Positions 16,346 through 24,591 of a stretch of DNA of 64,000 bases are shown piece after piece. The first letter of the stretch is position 1. Each line of letters opens with the position of its first letter. The notes beneath the pieces are model-generated. The model made no database searches and had not been told where the DNA came from. It saw nothing but the letters and a program-made list of their open reading frames with translations. Made by a program: the position numbers and the translations under genes. Source of the stretch: Blastococcus saxobsidens DD2 (GTDB lineage Bacteria; Actinomycetota; Actinomycetes; Mycobacteriales; Geodermatophilaceae); the NCBI RefSeq assembly GCF_000284015.1, contig NC_016943.1, positions 785,541 through 849,540 on the forward strand. The letters run 5' to 3'.

Positions 16346-18371
16346 CGCTCACCACTCCCAGCGACTCGATCTGTGCTGTCCGGGACACCTCCGAGTAGGA
16401 GATGACCGGAAGCCGGGGCAGGATCTGGCGCATCAGGCGCGCGAGGGCGGTGCGGACCTGAGGGGAGCAGACGAGGACCGGGGACAGCCCCGAGCGCTCG
16501 GCCTCCTCGAGCATCCCGCTGCAGCCGTGCACGAGGGCGTCGACGGCCCCGGCGTCGAGCGCCAGGACGGCGCCGAGCTCGGTCTGGCGGACGGCCTCCA
16601 GCAACCGCTGCTCGAAGCCCGGCTCGAGGGTGAACACGTGCAGCCGCTCGTCCGGCGTGACGTAGGGCTGGCTGATCGCCGAGCCGAGCGCCGTGCGGGC
16701 CGCCTCGACGAGTCCGTCGAGGTCGCTCGAGTGCTTCGCACGGACAGAGAGTGCCTCGAAGATGCGGACGAGGTCGCGGATCGACACACCCTCGGCGAGC
16801 AACGCGTGCAACACGCGTTGCACCTCTCCCAGGGTGAGCAGGGTGGGTGTCAGTTCCTCGACGACGACGGGGTGCGAGCGGCGCACCATCTCCACGAGGA
16901 GCCGGACGTCCTCCCGGCCGAGGAGCTCGGCGGCGTTCTGCCGGACGACCTCGGCCAGGTGGGTGGTGATGACCGACGAGCGGTCGACGACGGTGGCGCC
17001 GGCCATCTCGGCGGCGCGCTGCAGCTCGGCGGGCACCCACTTGGCGGCGAGGCCGAAGACGGGCTCACGGGTGGGCTTGCCGGGCAGCCCGTCGAGAGCG
17101 TCGCCGATGGCGAGGACGGTGCCGGCGGGGGAGCTTCCCTTCGCGACCGGGACGCCGTTGAGCCAGATGACGTACTGGGACGAGGGCAGGTCCAGGTTGT
17201 CGCGGGTGCGGACCAGCGGGATGACCAGACCGGTCTCCATGGCGACCTTCCGGCGCAGCGCCTTGACCCGGTCCAGCAGGTCGCCGCCCCGCGCGGCGTC
17301 GACGAGGTCGACCAGGTCGAAGGCGACCTCGAGCTCGAGCGGGTCGACCCGCATTTTCTCCGCGATGGCCTCGGGGGAGTCGGGGGCGGGTTCCAGCTCG
17401 GCCGCCGCGGCCGCGGCCTCGGCGTCCTCGTCGACCTCCGGCTCGTCGGTCATCCGGGTGGAGAGGAACAGGAAGAGCCCGCCGACGAGCAGGAAGGGCA
17501 GCTTCGGCAGCCCGGGGATCAGGCACAGGGCCAGGGCGGCGCCGCCGGCGATGCGCACCGGCTGCTGGAACCGGCCGAGCTGGGCGAGCAGGTCGGTGCC
17601 CATGTCGCCCTCGGTGGCCGACCGGGTCACGATGATGCCGGTCGCGGTGGACATCAGCAGCGCCGGGATCATCGACACCAGGCCGTCGCCGACCGTCAGC
17701 AGCGAGTACGTGCTGACCGCCTCGGCCGGGGCCAGGCCGCGCTGCATCATCCCGATCGCGAAGCCGCCGATCAGGTTCACCAGCGTCACGATGATGCCGG
17801 CGATCGCGTCGCCCTTGACGAACTTCGACGCACCGTCCATCGAGCCGTAGAAGTCGGCCTCGGCGGTGACCTCGTGGCGGCGCCTGCGCGCCTGCGCCTC
17901 GTTGATCAGGCCGGCGTTCAGGTCGGCGTCGATGGCCATCTGCTTGCCGGGCATGGCGTCGAGGGTGAAGCGGGCGCCGACCTCGGCCACCCGGCCGGCA
18001 CCGTTGGTGATCACGACGAACTGCACGATCGTGAGGATCAGGAAGATCACCAGGCCCACGACCAGCGAGCCGCCGATGACGATGTGGCCGAAGGCCTCGA
18101 TCACCTTCCCGGCGTAGCCGTCGGTGAGCACCAGCCGGGTCGACGAGACGTTCAGGGCCAGCCGGAACAGCGTCGCGATGAGCAACAGCGACGGAAAGAC
18201 CGCGAAGTCCAGCGGCTTCCGGATCTGCATCGCGACCAGGAGGATCAGCAGCGAGACGGCGAGATTCAGCCCGATCAGCAGGTCCATCATCGCCGCCGGC
18301 AGCGGCACCACCAGCATGAGCACGATGGCGACGACGCCGATCGGGACGGCGGCCTTGCCGAGGGCCTTCAC
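16326..18371 (-). CDS. flhA: Flagellar export gate protein FlhA
   Basis: The 681-residue protein matches FlhA. Eight hydrophobic helices occupy about residues 8-300. The conserved FHIPEP-type cytoplasmic loop is present as ATLFRLALNVSSTRLVL and RVAEVGARFTLDAMPGKQMAIDADLNAG. The C-terminal four-subdomain cytosolic region ends near 681. FlhA forms the nonameric export ring and docks substrate-chaperone complexes. Start is GTG with GGAGGGG nine bases upstream. In most flagellar operons flhB directly precedes it; here an IS110 element lies between. A perfect GCCGATGA -10-like box at 18417-18424 may give flhA its own promoter. Confidence 0.95.
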   Translation of the reverse strand: MKALGKAAVPIGVVAIVLMLVVPLPAAMMDLLIGLNLAVSLLILLVAMQIRKPLDFAVFPSLLLIATLFRLALNVSSTRLVLTDGYAGKVIEAFGHIVIGGSLVVGLVIFLILTIVQFVVITNGAGRVAEVGARFTLDAMPGKQMAIDADLNAGLINEAQARRRRHEVTAEADFYGSMDGASKFVKGDAIAGIIVTLVNLIGGFAIGMMQRGLAPAEAVSTYSLLTVGDGLVSMIPALLMSTATGIIVTRSATEGDMGTDLLAQLGRFQQPVRIAGGAALALCLIPGLPKLPFLLVGGLFLFLSTRMTDEPEVDEDAEAAAAAAELEPAPDSPEAIAEKMRVDPLELEVAFDLVDLVDAARGGDLLDRVKALRRKVAMETGLVIPLVRTRDNLDLPSSQYVIWLNGVPVAKGSSPAGTVLAIGDALDGLPGKPTREPVFGLAAKWVPAELQRAAEMAGATVVDRSSVITTHLAEVVRQNAAELLGREDVRLLVEMVRRSHPVVVEELTPTLLTLGEVQRVLHALLAEGVSIRDLVRIFEALSVRAKHSSDLDGLVEAARTALGSAISQPYVTPDERLHVFTLEPGFEQRLLEAVRQTELGAVLALDAGAVDALVHGCSGMLEEAERSGLSPVLVCSPQVRTALARLMRQILPRLPVISYSEVSRTAQIESLGVVSGAVAIR

Positions 18372-18416
18372 TGGGCCCCTCCGGACGCGGACGACGGACG
18401 CTGGCTCACCCCTCCC

Positions 18417-18444
18417 TCATCGGCAGCCCGGTGCGCGGCCGGTA
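18417..18444 (-). promoter_or_regulatory. Possible FliA-type promoter of flhA (good -10, poor -35)
   Basis: On the minus strand GCCGATGA lies at 18424-18417, identical to the -10 boxes found before flbD, fliM and flgB. Sixteen bases upstream the sequence is TACC (18444-18441), a poor match to TCAA/TCAG. The box is 46 bases before the flhA GTG and on the flhA side of the IS110 element. If active, it would keep flhA, the FlhF-like gene and the last small gene expressed despite the insertion. Confidence 0.4.
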
Positions 18445-18583
18445 CCGGGGCGGCCCGCCGCCGTCCTGGCCCACCATCAGGGGTCCTGGCTCACGGTCGG
18501 CGCTGAGCCAGCATCCTTGGCCTTGGCGGCCGCGCGTTCCGCGCTGAAAATGTGTGTCGGGTCGCCCGCCGACGCCGGTTGTC

Positions 18584-18733
18584 CCTGATCGTGGGAGGTC
18601 GTGAGCCAGCAGGGTGCCGAGGGCTGCGCCGTGGGCGCTTCCTTGTCGCTTCGAGCACGCGGATCAGATTGCTCGTCCTGCCCAGCAGTCCTCGCGGGCG
18701 GCCCCCCGAGGGGTCGGTGAGAGCGAGGAGGTC
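18584..18733 (+). ncRNA. Candidate bridge RNA region of the IS110 element
   Basis: IS110-group elements encode a structured bridge RNA in the noncoding end upstream of the recombinase; it pairs with both target and donor DNA. The 150-base stretch here precedes the recombinase ATG and can form short stems, for example GCGCC-GTG-GGCGC at 18626-18638 and a GGCCCC/GGGGTC pairing near 18695-18715. The loops that would match target and donor were not identified. The call rests mainly on element type and position. Confidence 0.35.
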
Positions 18734-20005
18734 ATGGTGCTTCAGGAAGATCAACAGGTCGAGGAGATCGTCGCCCGGGTGGCGGCGCTGGATATCGGCA
18801 AGGCCGAGCTGGTGTGCTGTGTGCGGGTGCCGCATCCGACCCGGCCGGGCAAGCGGATGCAGGAGGTGGTCACCTATCGCACGATGACCCGCTCACTGCT
18901 GGTGATGGCCGACCGGCTGGCCGGGCTGGGCGTCAGCGAGGTGGTCATGGAGGCCACCAGCGACTACTGGAAGCCGCCGTACTACCTGCTCGAGGCCCGC
19001 GGATTGAACCCGAAGCTGGTCAACGCCCGCGACGTCAAGCACCTGCCCGGCCGGCCCAAGACCGACAAGCTGGACGCGGTGTGGCTGGCCAAGCTGGCCG
19101 AGCGCGGCATGCTGCGGCCCAGCTTCGTGCCTCCGCCGGAGATCCGCCGGCTGCGCGATGTCACCCGCTACCGCGCCGATCTGGTCGAGGTGCGTACCGC
19201 GGAGAAGCAGCGGGTGGAGAAGCTGCTCGAAGACGCACAGATCAAGCTGTCGGTGGTGGCCAGCGACATCTTCGGCGCCTCCGGGCGGGACATGCTGGCC
19301 GCGCTGATCGCCGGCACCCGCGACCCCAAGGTGCTCGCCGCGCTGGCCCGGGGCCGGATGCGCGCCAAGCTCACCGACCTGGAAGAGGCGTTCACCGGCT
19401 ACTTCACCGATCACCACGCCCGGCTGCTGACCACGATGCTGGCCCGCATCGACGGCCTCTCAGCCGACATCGCCGAGCTCGAGGTGATGATCGAGGAGAT
19501 GGTCGCCCCTTTCACCGACGCGGTGGCGAAGCTCGATGAGATCCCCGGCATCGGCCGCGTCGCCGCCAGCGCAATCCTGGCCGAGATCGGCCTGGACATG
19601 AGTCGGTTCCCCACCGACGGGCACCTGTGCGCCTGGGCCCGCTTCGCCCCCGGCACCAAGGAATCGGCCGGCAAGAAGAAGGGCGCCGGCAGCACCGGCC
19701 ACGGAAACCGCTACCTGGCCAAAGTCATCGGCGAGGCCGTCGCCGGCGCGGCGAAGACCGACACCTTCCTCGGCGAGCGATATCGCCGCCTGGCCCGCCG
19801 CCGCGGCGGGAAGAAGGCCATGGTCGCCGTCGGCCGCTCCATGCTGGTGATCATCTGGCATCTGCTGTCTGATCCCGACGCCCGATTCGTCGACCTCGGC
19901 TCGGACTTCCACGCCAAACGAACCGACCCCGACCGGCGACGCCGCGCTCACGTTCACCAGCTCGAAGCCCTCGGCTACACCGTCACCCTCACCCCAGCCG
20001 CCTAA
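18734..20005 (+). CDS. IS110 family transposase / recombinase
   Basis: The 423-residue enzyme has the N-terminal RuvC-like DEDD domain: ALDIGKAELV with the first Asp near residue 20, VVMEATSDYW, and KTDKLDAVWLAKLAE. It also has the C-terminal Transposase_20 domain: DEIPGIGRVAASAILAEIG, and KGAGSTGHGNRYLAKV with the probable Ser nucleophile. The ATG at 18734 is preceded by GAGGAGGTC; a longer upstream reading is non-coding in character. The gene is full length and shows no frameshift, so the element may be active. It lies antisense to the flagellar operon between flhB and flhA. Confidence 0.92.
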   Translation: MVLQEDQQVEEIVARVAALDIGKAELVCCVRVPHPTRPGKRMQEVVTYRTMTRSLLVMADRLAGLGVSEVVMEATSDYWKPPYYLLEARGLNPKLVNARDVKHLPGRPKTDKLDAVWLAKLAERGMLRPSFVPPPEIRRLRDVTRYRADLVEVRTAEKQRVEKLLEDAQIKLSVVASDIFGASGRDMLAALIAGTRDPKVLAALARGRMRAKLTDLEEAFTGYFTDHHARLLTTMLARIDGLSADIAELEVMIEEMVAPFTDAVAKLDEIPGIGRVAASAILAEIGLDMSRFPTDGHLCAWARFAPGTKESAGKKKGAGSTGHGNRYLAKVIGEAVAGAAKTDTFLGERYRRLARRRGGKKAMVAVGRSMLVIIWHLLSDPDARFVDLGSDFHAKRTDPDRRRRAHVHQLEALGYTVTLTPAA

Positions 20006-20082
20006 CCCCACAAGCGTTCGCCCGTCCCCGACTCGGCGCAGCCCCAAGGCCGAGCCGTCGGTTCCGTTCGCCCGTACCCCAG

Positions 20083-20109
20083 TCATTTTCGGGTCAGGAC
20101 CCGGAATGA
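20083..20109. repeat. Inverted repeat near the right end of the IS110 element
   Basis: TCATTTTCGGGTC and GACCCGGAATGA form a nearly perfect dyad around an AG centre. It lies 26 bases after the end of the flhB stop (read on the minus strand) and about 78 bases after the transposase stop. It could be an element end, or a hairpin that ends flhB transcription before the insertion. Confidence 0.5.
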
Positions 20110-20134
20110 CCAGGCGACCTGATCATCACGGGGT

Positions 20135-21283
20135 TCAGGCCGCGACGGACGGACGGCGCCGGCCGGCCTTGGGCAGGTCCGAGGTGTCGGGGGCCTCGAA
20201 GCCGGGGCGGTGGAAGCCGCCGCGCACCCCGCGCGCGCCGAGGTGCATGACGAAGGCCAGCACGCGGGCGACGGCGGTGAACAGCTGCGGAGGCACCTCC
20301 TGGCCGAGCTCGCAGGAGGCGTGCAGCGCCCGGGCGAGCGGGATGTCCTGGACCAGCGGCACGCGGGCCTCCGTCGCCCGCTCGCGCAGCTTCGCCGCCA
20401 CCGCCCCGGCACCCTTGGCCACCACGCGGGGCGCGCCCTGGGCGGCGTCGTACTTCAGGGCGACCGCGACGTGGGTCGGGTTGACCAGCAGGACGTCGGC
20501 CTCGGCGACCTCGCTCATCATCCGGTTGCGGGACATCGCCAGCTGCACCCCCCGGCGGTGGGCCTTCATGTAGGGGTCGCCCTCGGCCTGCTTGTGCTCC
20601 TGGGTGATCTCGTACTTGCTCATCTTCAGCTGCTTCATCATCTTCGCCCGCACGACGACGTAGTCGGCGACGGCGAGGACCAGCCCGGTGACCGCGACGA
20701 CGCGGAACATGAGGATGGCGGAGTCGGTGAAGGTCGCCGCGACCGCCGACAGCGGCAGCGCGCCCGCCGACGACACCAGCGCGTGCGCCCGGTCGCTGGT
20801 CACGATGACCACCGTGGCCAGGGCGGCCGTCTTGATCAGCGCCTTCGACGTCTCCCACAGGCCCTGGGTGCCGAACATGCGCTTCAGGCCCGGGAACGGG
20901 TTGAGCTTCTTCATCGTCGGTTTCATCGGCTTGGCGGTGACGTGCACCCCGCCCTGGGCGGCGGACGACGCCACGCCGACGAGCATCAGCGCGATCGCGG
21001 TCGGCAGCAGCGTGGTCAGGAACGTCATCAGCGCCGTTCCCACCAGTCGGGTGACGGCGGTGATCTCCGGATTCCGGGCCACCGTGGCCACGTGCACGAA
21101 CAGCTCCTGGACCGCCTCGAAGGCGTTGCCCACCAGCATGGGCAGCAGGAAGCTGGCGGCGGCCACGCCCAGCCAGGTGCCCAGCTCCTGGGTCCGCGGG
21201 ATCTGCCCGTCCTTGCGCGCCTTCTTCAGGCGCTGGGGAGTGGGCTTCTCGGTCTTCTCACCGCCCGGTCCGTCCTTGGCCAT
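20135..21283 (-). CDS. flhB: Flagellar export switch protein FlhB
   Basis: The 382-residue protein has the conserved N-terminus GGEKTEKPTPQRLKKARKDG, four membrane helices (about residues 34-215), and the cytoplasmic domain with the NPTH autocleavage site at residues 268-271. Cleavage at N-P switches export from rod/hook to filament substrates. ATG start with a short gap after fliR. It is the last flagellar gene before the IS110 element, so readthrough to flhA is probably reduced. Confidence 0.96.
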   Translation of the reverse strand: MAKDGPGGEKTEKPTPQRLKKARKDGQIPRTQELGTWLGVAAASFLLPMLVGNAFEAVQELFVHVATVARNPEITAVTRLVGTALMTFLTTLLPTAIALMLVGVASSAAQGGVHVTAKPMKPTMKKLNPFPGLKRMFGTQGLWETSKALIKTAALATVVIVTSDRAHALVSSAGALPLSAVAATFTDSAILMFRVVAVTGLVLAVADYVVVRAKMMKQLKMSKYEITQEHKQAEGDPYMKAHRRGVQLAMSRNRMMSEVAEADVLLVNPTHVAVALKYDAAQGAPRVVAKGAGAVAAKLRERATEARVPLVQDIPLARALHASCELGQEVPPQLFTAVARVLAFVMHLGARGVRGGFHRPGFEAPDTSDLPKAGRRRPSVAA

Positions 21284-21305
21284 CAGGCCGCCGTCCGATC
21301 GGCCA

Positions 21306-22070
21306 TCAGCCGCTGCGCAGCGAGATCATGGCCCGCACACCGTGCTCGAGCAGGCTGTCCAGGGCCGGCGGCAGCAGCGGGAAGGTGAGCCCGAGCATCG
21401 CCAGGGTCAGCATGATCTTCACCGGGAACCCGAGGGTGAAGACGTTGAGCGCGGGGGCGGCCCGGCTCAGCAGCGCCAGCGCGACGTCGGCCAGCAGGAG
21501 CACCGCCACCATGGGCCCGGCGATCTGCAGCGCCGCCAGGAACATCATGGAGAAGGCGGTGATCAGCACCGCCGCGAGCTGGTCGGTGGGGACGTCGCCG
21601 CCGACGGGTAGCCCCTCGTAGGAGGTGGCGAACCCCTTGACCATGAGCAGGTGCCCGCCGCTGGTGAACAGCAGCGTGCTGGCCAGCATGTAGTGCAGCT
21701 TGCCGAGCGAGCTGTTCTGGGTCATCGCCAACGGGTCGTAGCCGGGCTGCAACGAGAAGCCGCCGGCCACGTCGAGGATGTCGCCGGCCATCTGCACCGC
21801 GGTGAACAGCACCTGCACGACGAAGCCCAGGCCGGCGCCGATGATCACCTCGGTGATCGCGGTGACGAGCAAGAAGCCGGCCGTCGGCGTGGGCAGCGTC
21901 GGCGCGATCTGGGTCGACAGGAGCACCGCCAGTGCCAGCGCCAGAGCACCCTTGACCGCACCCGGGATGACCCGCGAGTTGAACGGCGGGGCGAGCAGGA
22001 CGAAGCCGGCGGCCCGCGCCGTGCCGAGGAGCAGGGCGGCGAGCGTGACCGCCGGGACCGAGAGGTCCAT
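21306..22070 (-). CDS. fliR: Flagellar export gate protein FliR
   Basis: This 254-residue, very hydrophobic protein shows FliR landmarks: RAAGFVLLAPPFNSRVIPG near the N-terminus, EVIIGAGLGFVVQVLFTAVQMAGDIL in the middle, and LNVFTLGFPVKIMLTL near the C-terminus. FliR caps the FliP5Q4R1 export gate in the basal body membrane. It follows fliQ by 5 bases and precedes flhB in the usual order fliP-fliQ-fliR-flhB. Confidence 0.95.
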   Translation of the reverse strand: MDLSVPAVTLAALLLGTARAAGFVLLAPPFNSRVIPGAVKGALALALAVLLSTQIAPTLPTPTAGFLLVTAITEVIIGAGLGFVVQVLFTAVQMAGDILDVAGGFSLQPGYDPLAMTQNSSLGKLHYMLASTLLFTSGGHLLMVKGFATSYEGLPVGGDVPTDQLAAVLITAFSMMFLAALQIAGPMVAVLLLADVALALLSRAAPALNVFTLGFPVKIMLTLAMLGLTFPLLPPALDSLLEHGVRAMISLRSG

Positions 22071-22075
22071 GCCGG

Positions 22076-22351
22076 CTAGGTCCGGTCGAGCAGTGCCGGC
22101 AGCTGGTCGAACAAGCTGTGGGTGAAGCTGACCAGCTCGGACAGCACCCAGTTCCCGGTGACCAGCAGGGCGATCGCGACGGCGATCATCTTCGGGACGA
22201 AGGAGAGCGTGGCCTCCTGGATCTGGGTCGCCGCCTGGAACAGCGAGATCAGGAAGCCGACCAGCAGGGCGGTCAGCAGGATGGGGGCGGCGACCTTGGC
22301 GGCGACCATCATCGTGGCCGCGGCGATCTGTGTGACGTCGGCGTCGCTCAT
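22076..22351 (-). CDS. fliQ: Flagellar export gate protein FliQ
   Basis: The 91-residue protein has two hydrophobic hairpin helices (residues about 15-42 and 50-75) and the family stretch FLISLFQAATQIQEATLSFVPK. FliQ forms part of the helical FliPQR core through which axial subunits pass. Its length is typical. It begins 2 bases after the fliP stop. Confidence 0.95.
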   Translation of the reverse strand: MSDADVTQIAAATMMVAAKVAAPILLTALLVGFLISLFQAATQIQEATLSFVPKMIAVAIALLVTGNWVLSELVSFTHSLFDQLPALLDRT

Positions 22352-22353
22352 CG

Positions 22354-23184
22354 CTACCCCGTTCCCGCGTACGAACCCACCAGCGCGGTGGTGATCAACG
22401 CCCAGCCGTCGACGACGACGAAGAGCAGCAGCTTGAAGGGCAGCGACACGATGGTCGGCGGGACCATCATCATGCCGAGCGCCATGAGCGAGGCGCTGAC
22501 GAGCATGTCGAGCACCAGGAACGGGATGAAGATGACCATCCCGATGATGAACGCGCTCTTCAGCTCCGACAGCACGAACGCCGGGATCAGCGTCGTCATG
22601 CTGACCGCGGCTGCGTCGGCGGGCGCCTCCTCGCCGGAGAGCCCGATCATCAGCTTCAGCTCGTCCTCGCGGGTGTTGGCGAGGAGGAATTCGCGCAGCG
22701 GCCCCACACCGGCGTCGTAGGCCTGGGAGACGCTCATCGCGCCGTCCATGTAGGGCTGGACGGCGAGCTCGTTGATGTCGGAGAAGACCGGCCCCATCAC
22801 GAAGAGCGTGAGGAACAGGGCGATCCCGGTGAGCACCTGGTTAGGCGGCGACGTCGCCATGCCCAGCGCGTTCCGGGTGAGCCCGAGCACCACGATGATC
22901 TTGGTGAATGAGGTCGCGAGGAGCAGGACCGACGGCGCCACCGACAGCACCGTGATCGCCAGGATCAGGGTGATCGAGCTGCTCGGCGAGCCGTCCCCGA
23001 TCGAGATGTCCACGTTGCCGTCGAGCACCGGCGCGGTCGGCGCGGTCGGTGCGACGGGGGCGGTCGGCACGGCCGACGCAGGGTCGGCCAGCAGGACCGC
23101 CACGACCGTGGCCAGCAGGGTCAGCAGCAGGACGACGGCGGCGCGGCCGGGCGTGCGCGGCAGCGGGCGGGGGATGGCCGTCAT
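22354..23184 (-). CDS. fliP: Flagellar export gate protein FliP
   Basis: The 276-residue protein has a cleavable signal peptide (about residues 1-39, ending ADPASA), typical of FliP. Then follow TSFTKIIVVLGLTRNALG, PPNQVLTGIALFLTLFVM, and the C-terminal FIPFLVLDMLVSASLMALGMMMVPP block. FliP is the main pore subunit of the export gate. Its ATG overlaps the end of fliO by 4 bases (ATGA), so the two are translationally coupled. Confidence 0.95.
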   Translation of the reverse strand: MTAIPRPLPRTPGRAAVVLLLTLLATVVAVLLADPASAVPTAPVAPTAPTAPVLDGNVDISIGDGSPSSSITLILAITVLSVAPSVLLLATSFTKIIVVLGLTRNALGMATSPPNQVLTGIALFLTLFVMGPVFSDINELAVQPYMDGAMSVSQAYDAGVGPLREFLLANTREDELKLMIGLSGEEAPADAAAVSMTTLIPAFVLSELKSAFIIGMVIFIPFLVLDMLVSASLMALGMMMVPPTIVSLPFKLLLFVVVDGWALITTALVGSYAGTG

Positions 23185-23621
23185 GACCGGCGGACCGTCC
23201 GCTCACGGAGCTCATCGACCAGGGTGCCCCAGCCCTGCCGGTCGAGCACGGTGCCGGCGAGCACGCCGTCACCGGAGCGGGCGGCCGGGATCGCCGGGAT
23301 CGGGGGGTTCTCCTCGGCCGGCCCCTCGGCGGCACGCAGCCGCGCCGGGGCCCGGCCCTCGCCGAGTGCGGCGTCCACCGCGTCGCTGTCGACCTCCGCG
23401 AGCAGGGTGACCTGCTCCTCGGTGGCGCCGATGACCAGCACGAGGTCGGCGATCCGGACCACGTTCACCGAGCTGGTGCGGCCCATGCGCTGCCGGGCGA
23501 CCACCTGGATGAGGCCGTTGCCCTGGCCGAGGCCCTTCTTCTTCGCCAGCCGGGTGGCGAACCACAGCACGCCGCCGATGAGCGCCAGCGACAGGAACAG
23601 CCGGATGACCATCCAGGTCAC
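23181..23621 (-). CDS. fliO: FliO-like flagellar assembly protein
   Basis: This 146-residue protein has one N-terminal membrane helix (about residues 4-22: MVIRLFLSLALIGGVLWFA) and a cytoplasmic domain with LIQVVARQRMGRTSSVNVVRIADLVLVIGATEEQVTLLAEV, matching FliO. FliO helps assemble the FliP ring. The start is GTG at 23621, right at the edge of the 78-bp repeats; ATG at 23612 is an alternative. The upstream frame is open through the repeats but carries no FliO sequence. Confidence 0.82.
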   Translation of the reverse strand: MTWMVIRLFLSLALIGGVLWFATRLAKKKGLGQGNGLIQVVARQRMGRTSSVNVVRIADLVLVIGATEEQVTLLAEVDSDAVDAALGEGRAPARLRAAEGPAEENPPIPAIPAARSGDGVLAGTVLDRQGWGTLVDELRERTVRRS

Positions 23622-23622
23622 A

Positions 23623-23856
23623 GGGCCACCTCGCTGGCGCTCGGCAGCTCTGTGACCAGAGGTGCTCCGTACCTGCGTGAACTCGCGAGCTCGTTCACGG
23701 GGGCCACCTCGCTGGCGCTCGGCAGCTCTGTGACCAGAGGTGCTCCGTACCTGCGTGAACTCGCGAGCTCGTTCACGGGGGCCACCTCGCTGGCGGTCGG
23801 CAGCTCTGTGACCAGAGGTGCTCCGTACCTGCGTGAACTCGCGAGCTCGTTCACGA
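23623..23856. repeat. Three tandem copies of a 78-bp repeat between fliN and fliO
   Basis: Copies begin at 23623, 23701 and 23779 and are almost identical; the third differs by a single base (GCGGTCGG instead of GCGCTCGG). The unit is 26 codons, so several frames stay open. On the minus strand it could read as NELASSRRYGAPLVTELPSA repeats. The outer end of the third copy coincides with the fliN stop codon (23851-23853). Each unit contains a CTCTG-TGAC-CAGAG hairpin and a GTGAAC...GTTCAC dyad. The repeat lies inside an otherwise tightly packed operon. It is not a CRISPR, having no spacers. Confidence 0.9.
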
Positions 23857-24591
23857 CGCCGCCTGGCCCAGCTCGGCCGCGTCGGTGACGATCTCGCTGA
23901 TCCGCAGCCCGAAGTCCTCGTCCACGACGACGACCTCGCCACGCGCGATCAGCGTGCCGTTGACCAGCAGGTCGGCCGGCGCGCTGGCCGCGCGATCGAG
24001 CTCCACGACCTCGCCGGGGTGCAGCGAGAGCAACTCCTGCACGGTCATCCGGGTCCGGCCGATCTCGACGGTGACCTCCATGGCCACGTGCCGGAGCAGC
24101 TCGAGGCTGCCGCGCTGGTTGCGGGTGGCGGGCAGGGTCACCTGCAGGGCGAAGGTCGCCTGGTGCTCGCCGTCGGCCAGCAGGGGGACGGCGACGAACA
24201 TGCCCTTGTCGCGCAAACCGTCGAGAGCGGCCACCGGCTCCTCGGTGCGCTCGGACGCGACGCGCACCCGGCCCAGCGTCGCGGCGGCGGCCTCCAGGGC
24301 GGGGCGCAGCGCGGAGGCGACGTCCAGGTGACCGACGGGGGAGTTCTGCAGGGCGTCCACGACGTCACCGGACACGACCAGCACGACGTCCCCGGAGACC
24401 TCTCCGGACAGGCCGGCGGTCACCGCCACCGCGGCGGACGTGGGCAGCGGGACCGTGTCCGGGTCGCTCACCGGTGCACCCGCCGTCAGCACGGAGCTGG
24501 AGGGGACCAGGTTCGCGGCGGCGCGCGCGGCCGCGGCCACGACCTCCGTCACGGTCTGGGAGTCCTGCGAGTCGGTGCGGGGCGCGGTCAT
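23851..24591 (-). CDS. fliN: Flagellar motor switch protein FliN/FliY
   Basis: The 246-residue protein ends with a SpoA/FliN C-ring domain (about residues 165-240: VAMEVTVEIGRTRMTVQELLSLHPGEVVELDR and ADLLVNGTLIARGEVVVVDEDFGLRISEI). The preceding 150 residues contain a CheC-like half (TAGLSGEVSGDVVLVVSGDV), as in FliY-type proteins, but I do not see a clear phosphatase ExxN motif. FliN/FliY forms the base of the C ring. The ATG overlaps the fliM stop (ATGA). Its stop codon lies inside the end of the 78-bp repeat array. Confidence 0.92.
   Translation of the reverse strand: MTAPRTDSQDSQTVTEVVAAAARAAANLVPSSSVLTAGAPVSDPDTVPLPTSAAVAVTAGLSGEVSGDVVLVVSGDVVDALQNSPVGHLDVASALRPALEAAAATLGRVRVASERTEEPVAALDGLRDKGMFVAVPLLADGEHQATFALQVTLPATRNQRGSLELLRHVAMEVTVEIGRTRMTVQELLSLHPGEVVELDRAASAPADLLVNGTLIARGEVVVVDEDFGLRISEIVTDAAELGQAAS

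Larger units (their letters stand above)
18546..20119 (+). mobile_element. IS110-family insertion sequence between flhB and flhA
   Basis: The element carries one IS110 recombinase gene on the plus strand, opposite to the flanking flagellar genes. Exact ends are uncertain, as IS110 elements lack classical terminal inverted repeats. Two hints exist. One is a subterminal pair GAAAATG (18546-18552) and CATTTTC (20084-20090). The other is a shared heptamer CCTGATC at 18584-18590 and 20118-20124 that could flank the element. A larger inverted repeat, TCATTTTCGGGTC/GACCCGGAATGA, occupies 20083-20109. The noncoding stretch before the recombinase is longer than the one after it, as in the IS110 (not IS1111) group. 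Confidence 0.75.

Noticed and set aside
18491-18835. Minus-strand 114-residue frame over the IS110 left end
   Set aside because: No recognisable domain; it overlaps the recombinase start and the candidate bridge RNA region.
23623-23856. CRISPR-like array
   Set aside because: The units are directly adjacent with no spacers, are 78 bp long, and no cas genes are nearby.
23652-23888. Plus- and minus-strand open frames with 26-residue repeats across the fliN-fliO junction
   Set aside because: They exist because the 78-bp unit is a multiple of three and lacks stops; they have no good ribosome binding site, and I treat the array as a DNA repeat.
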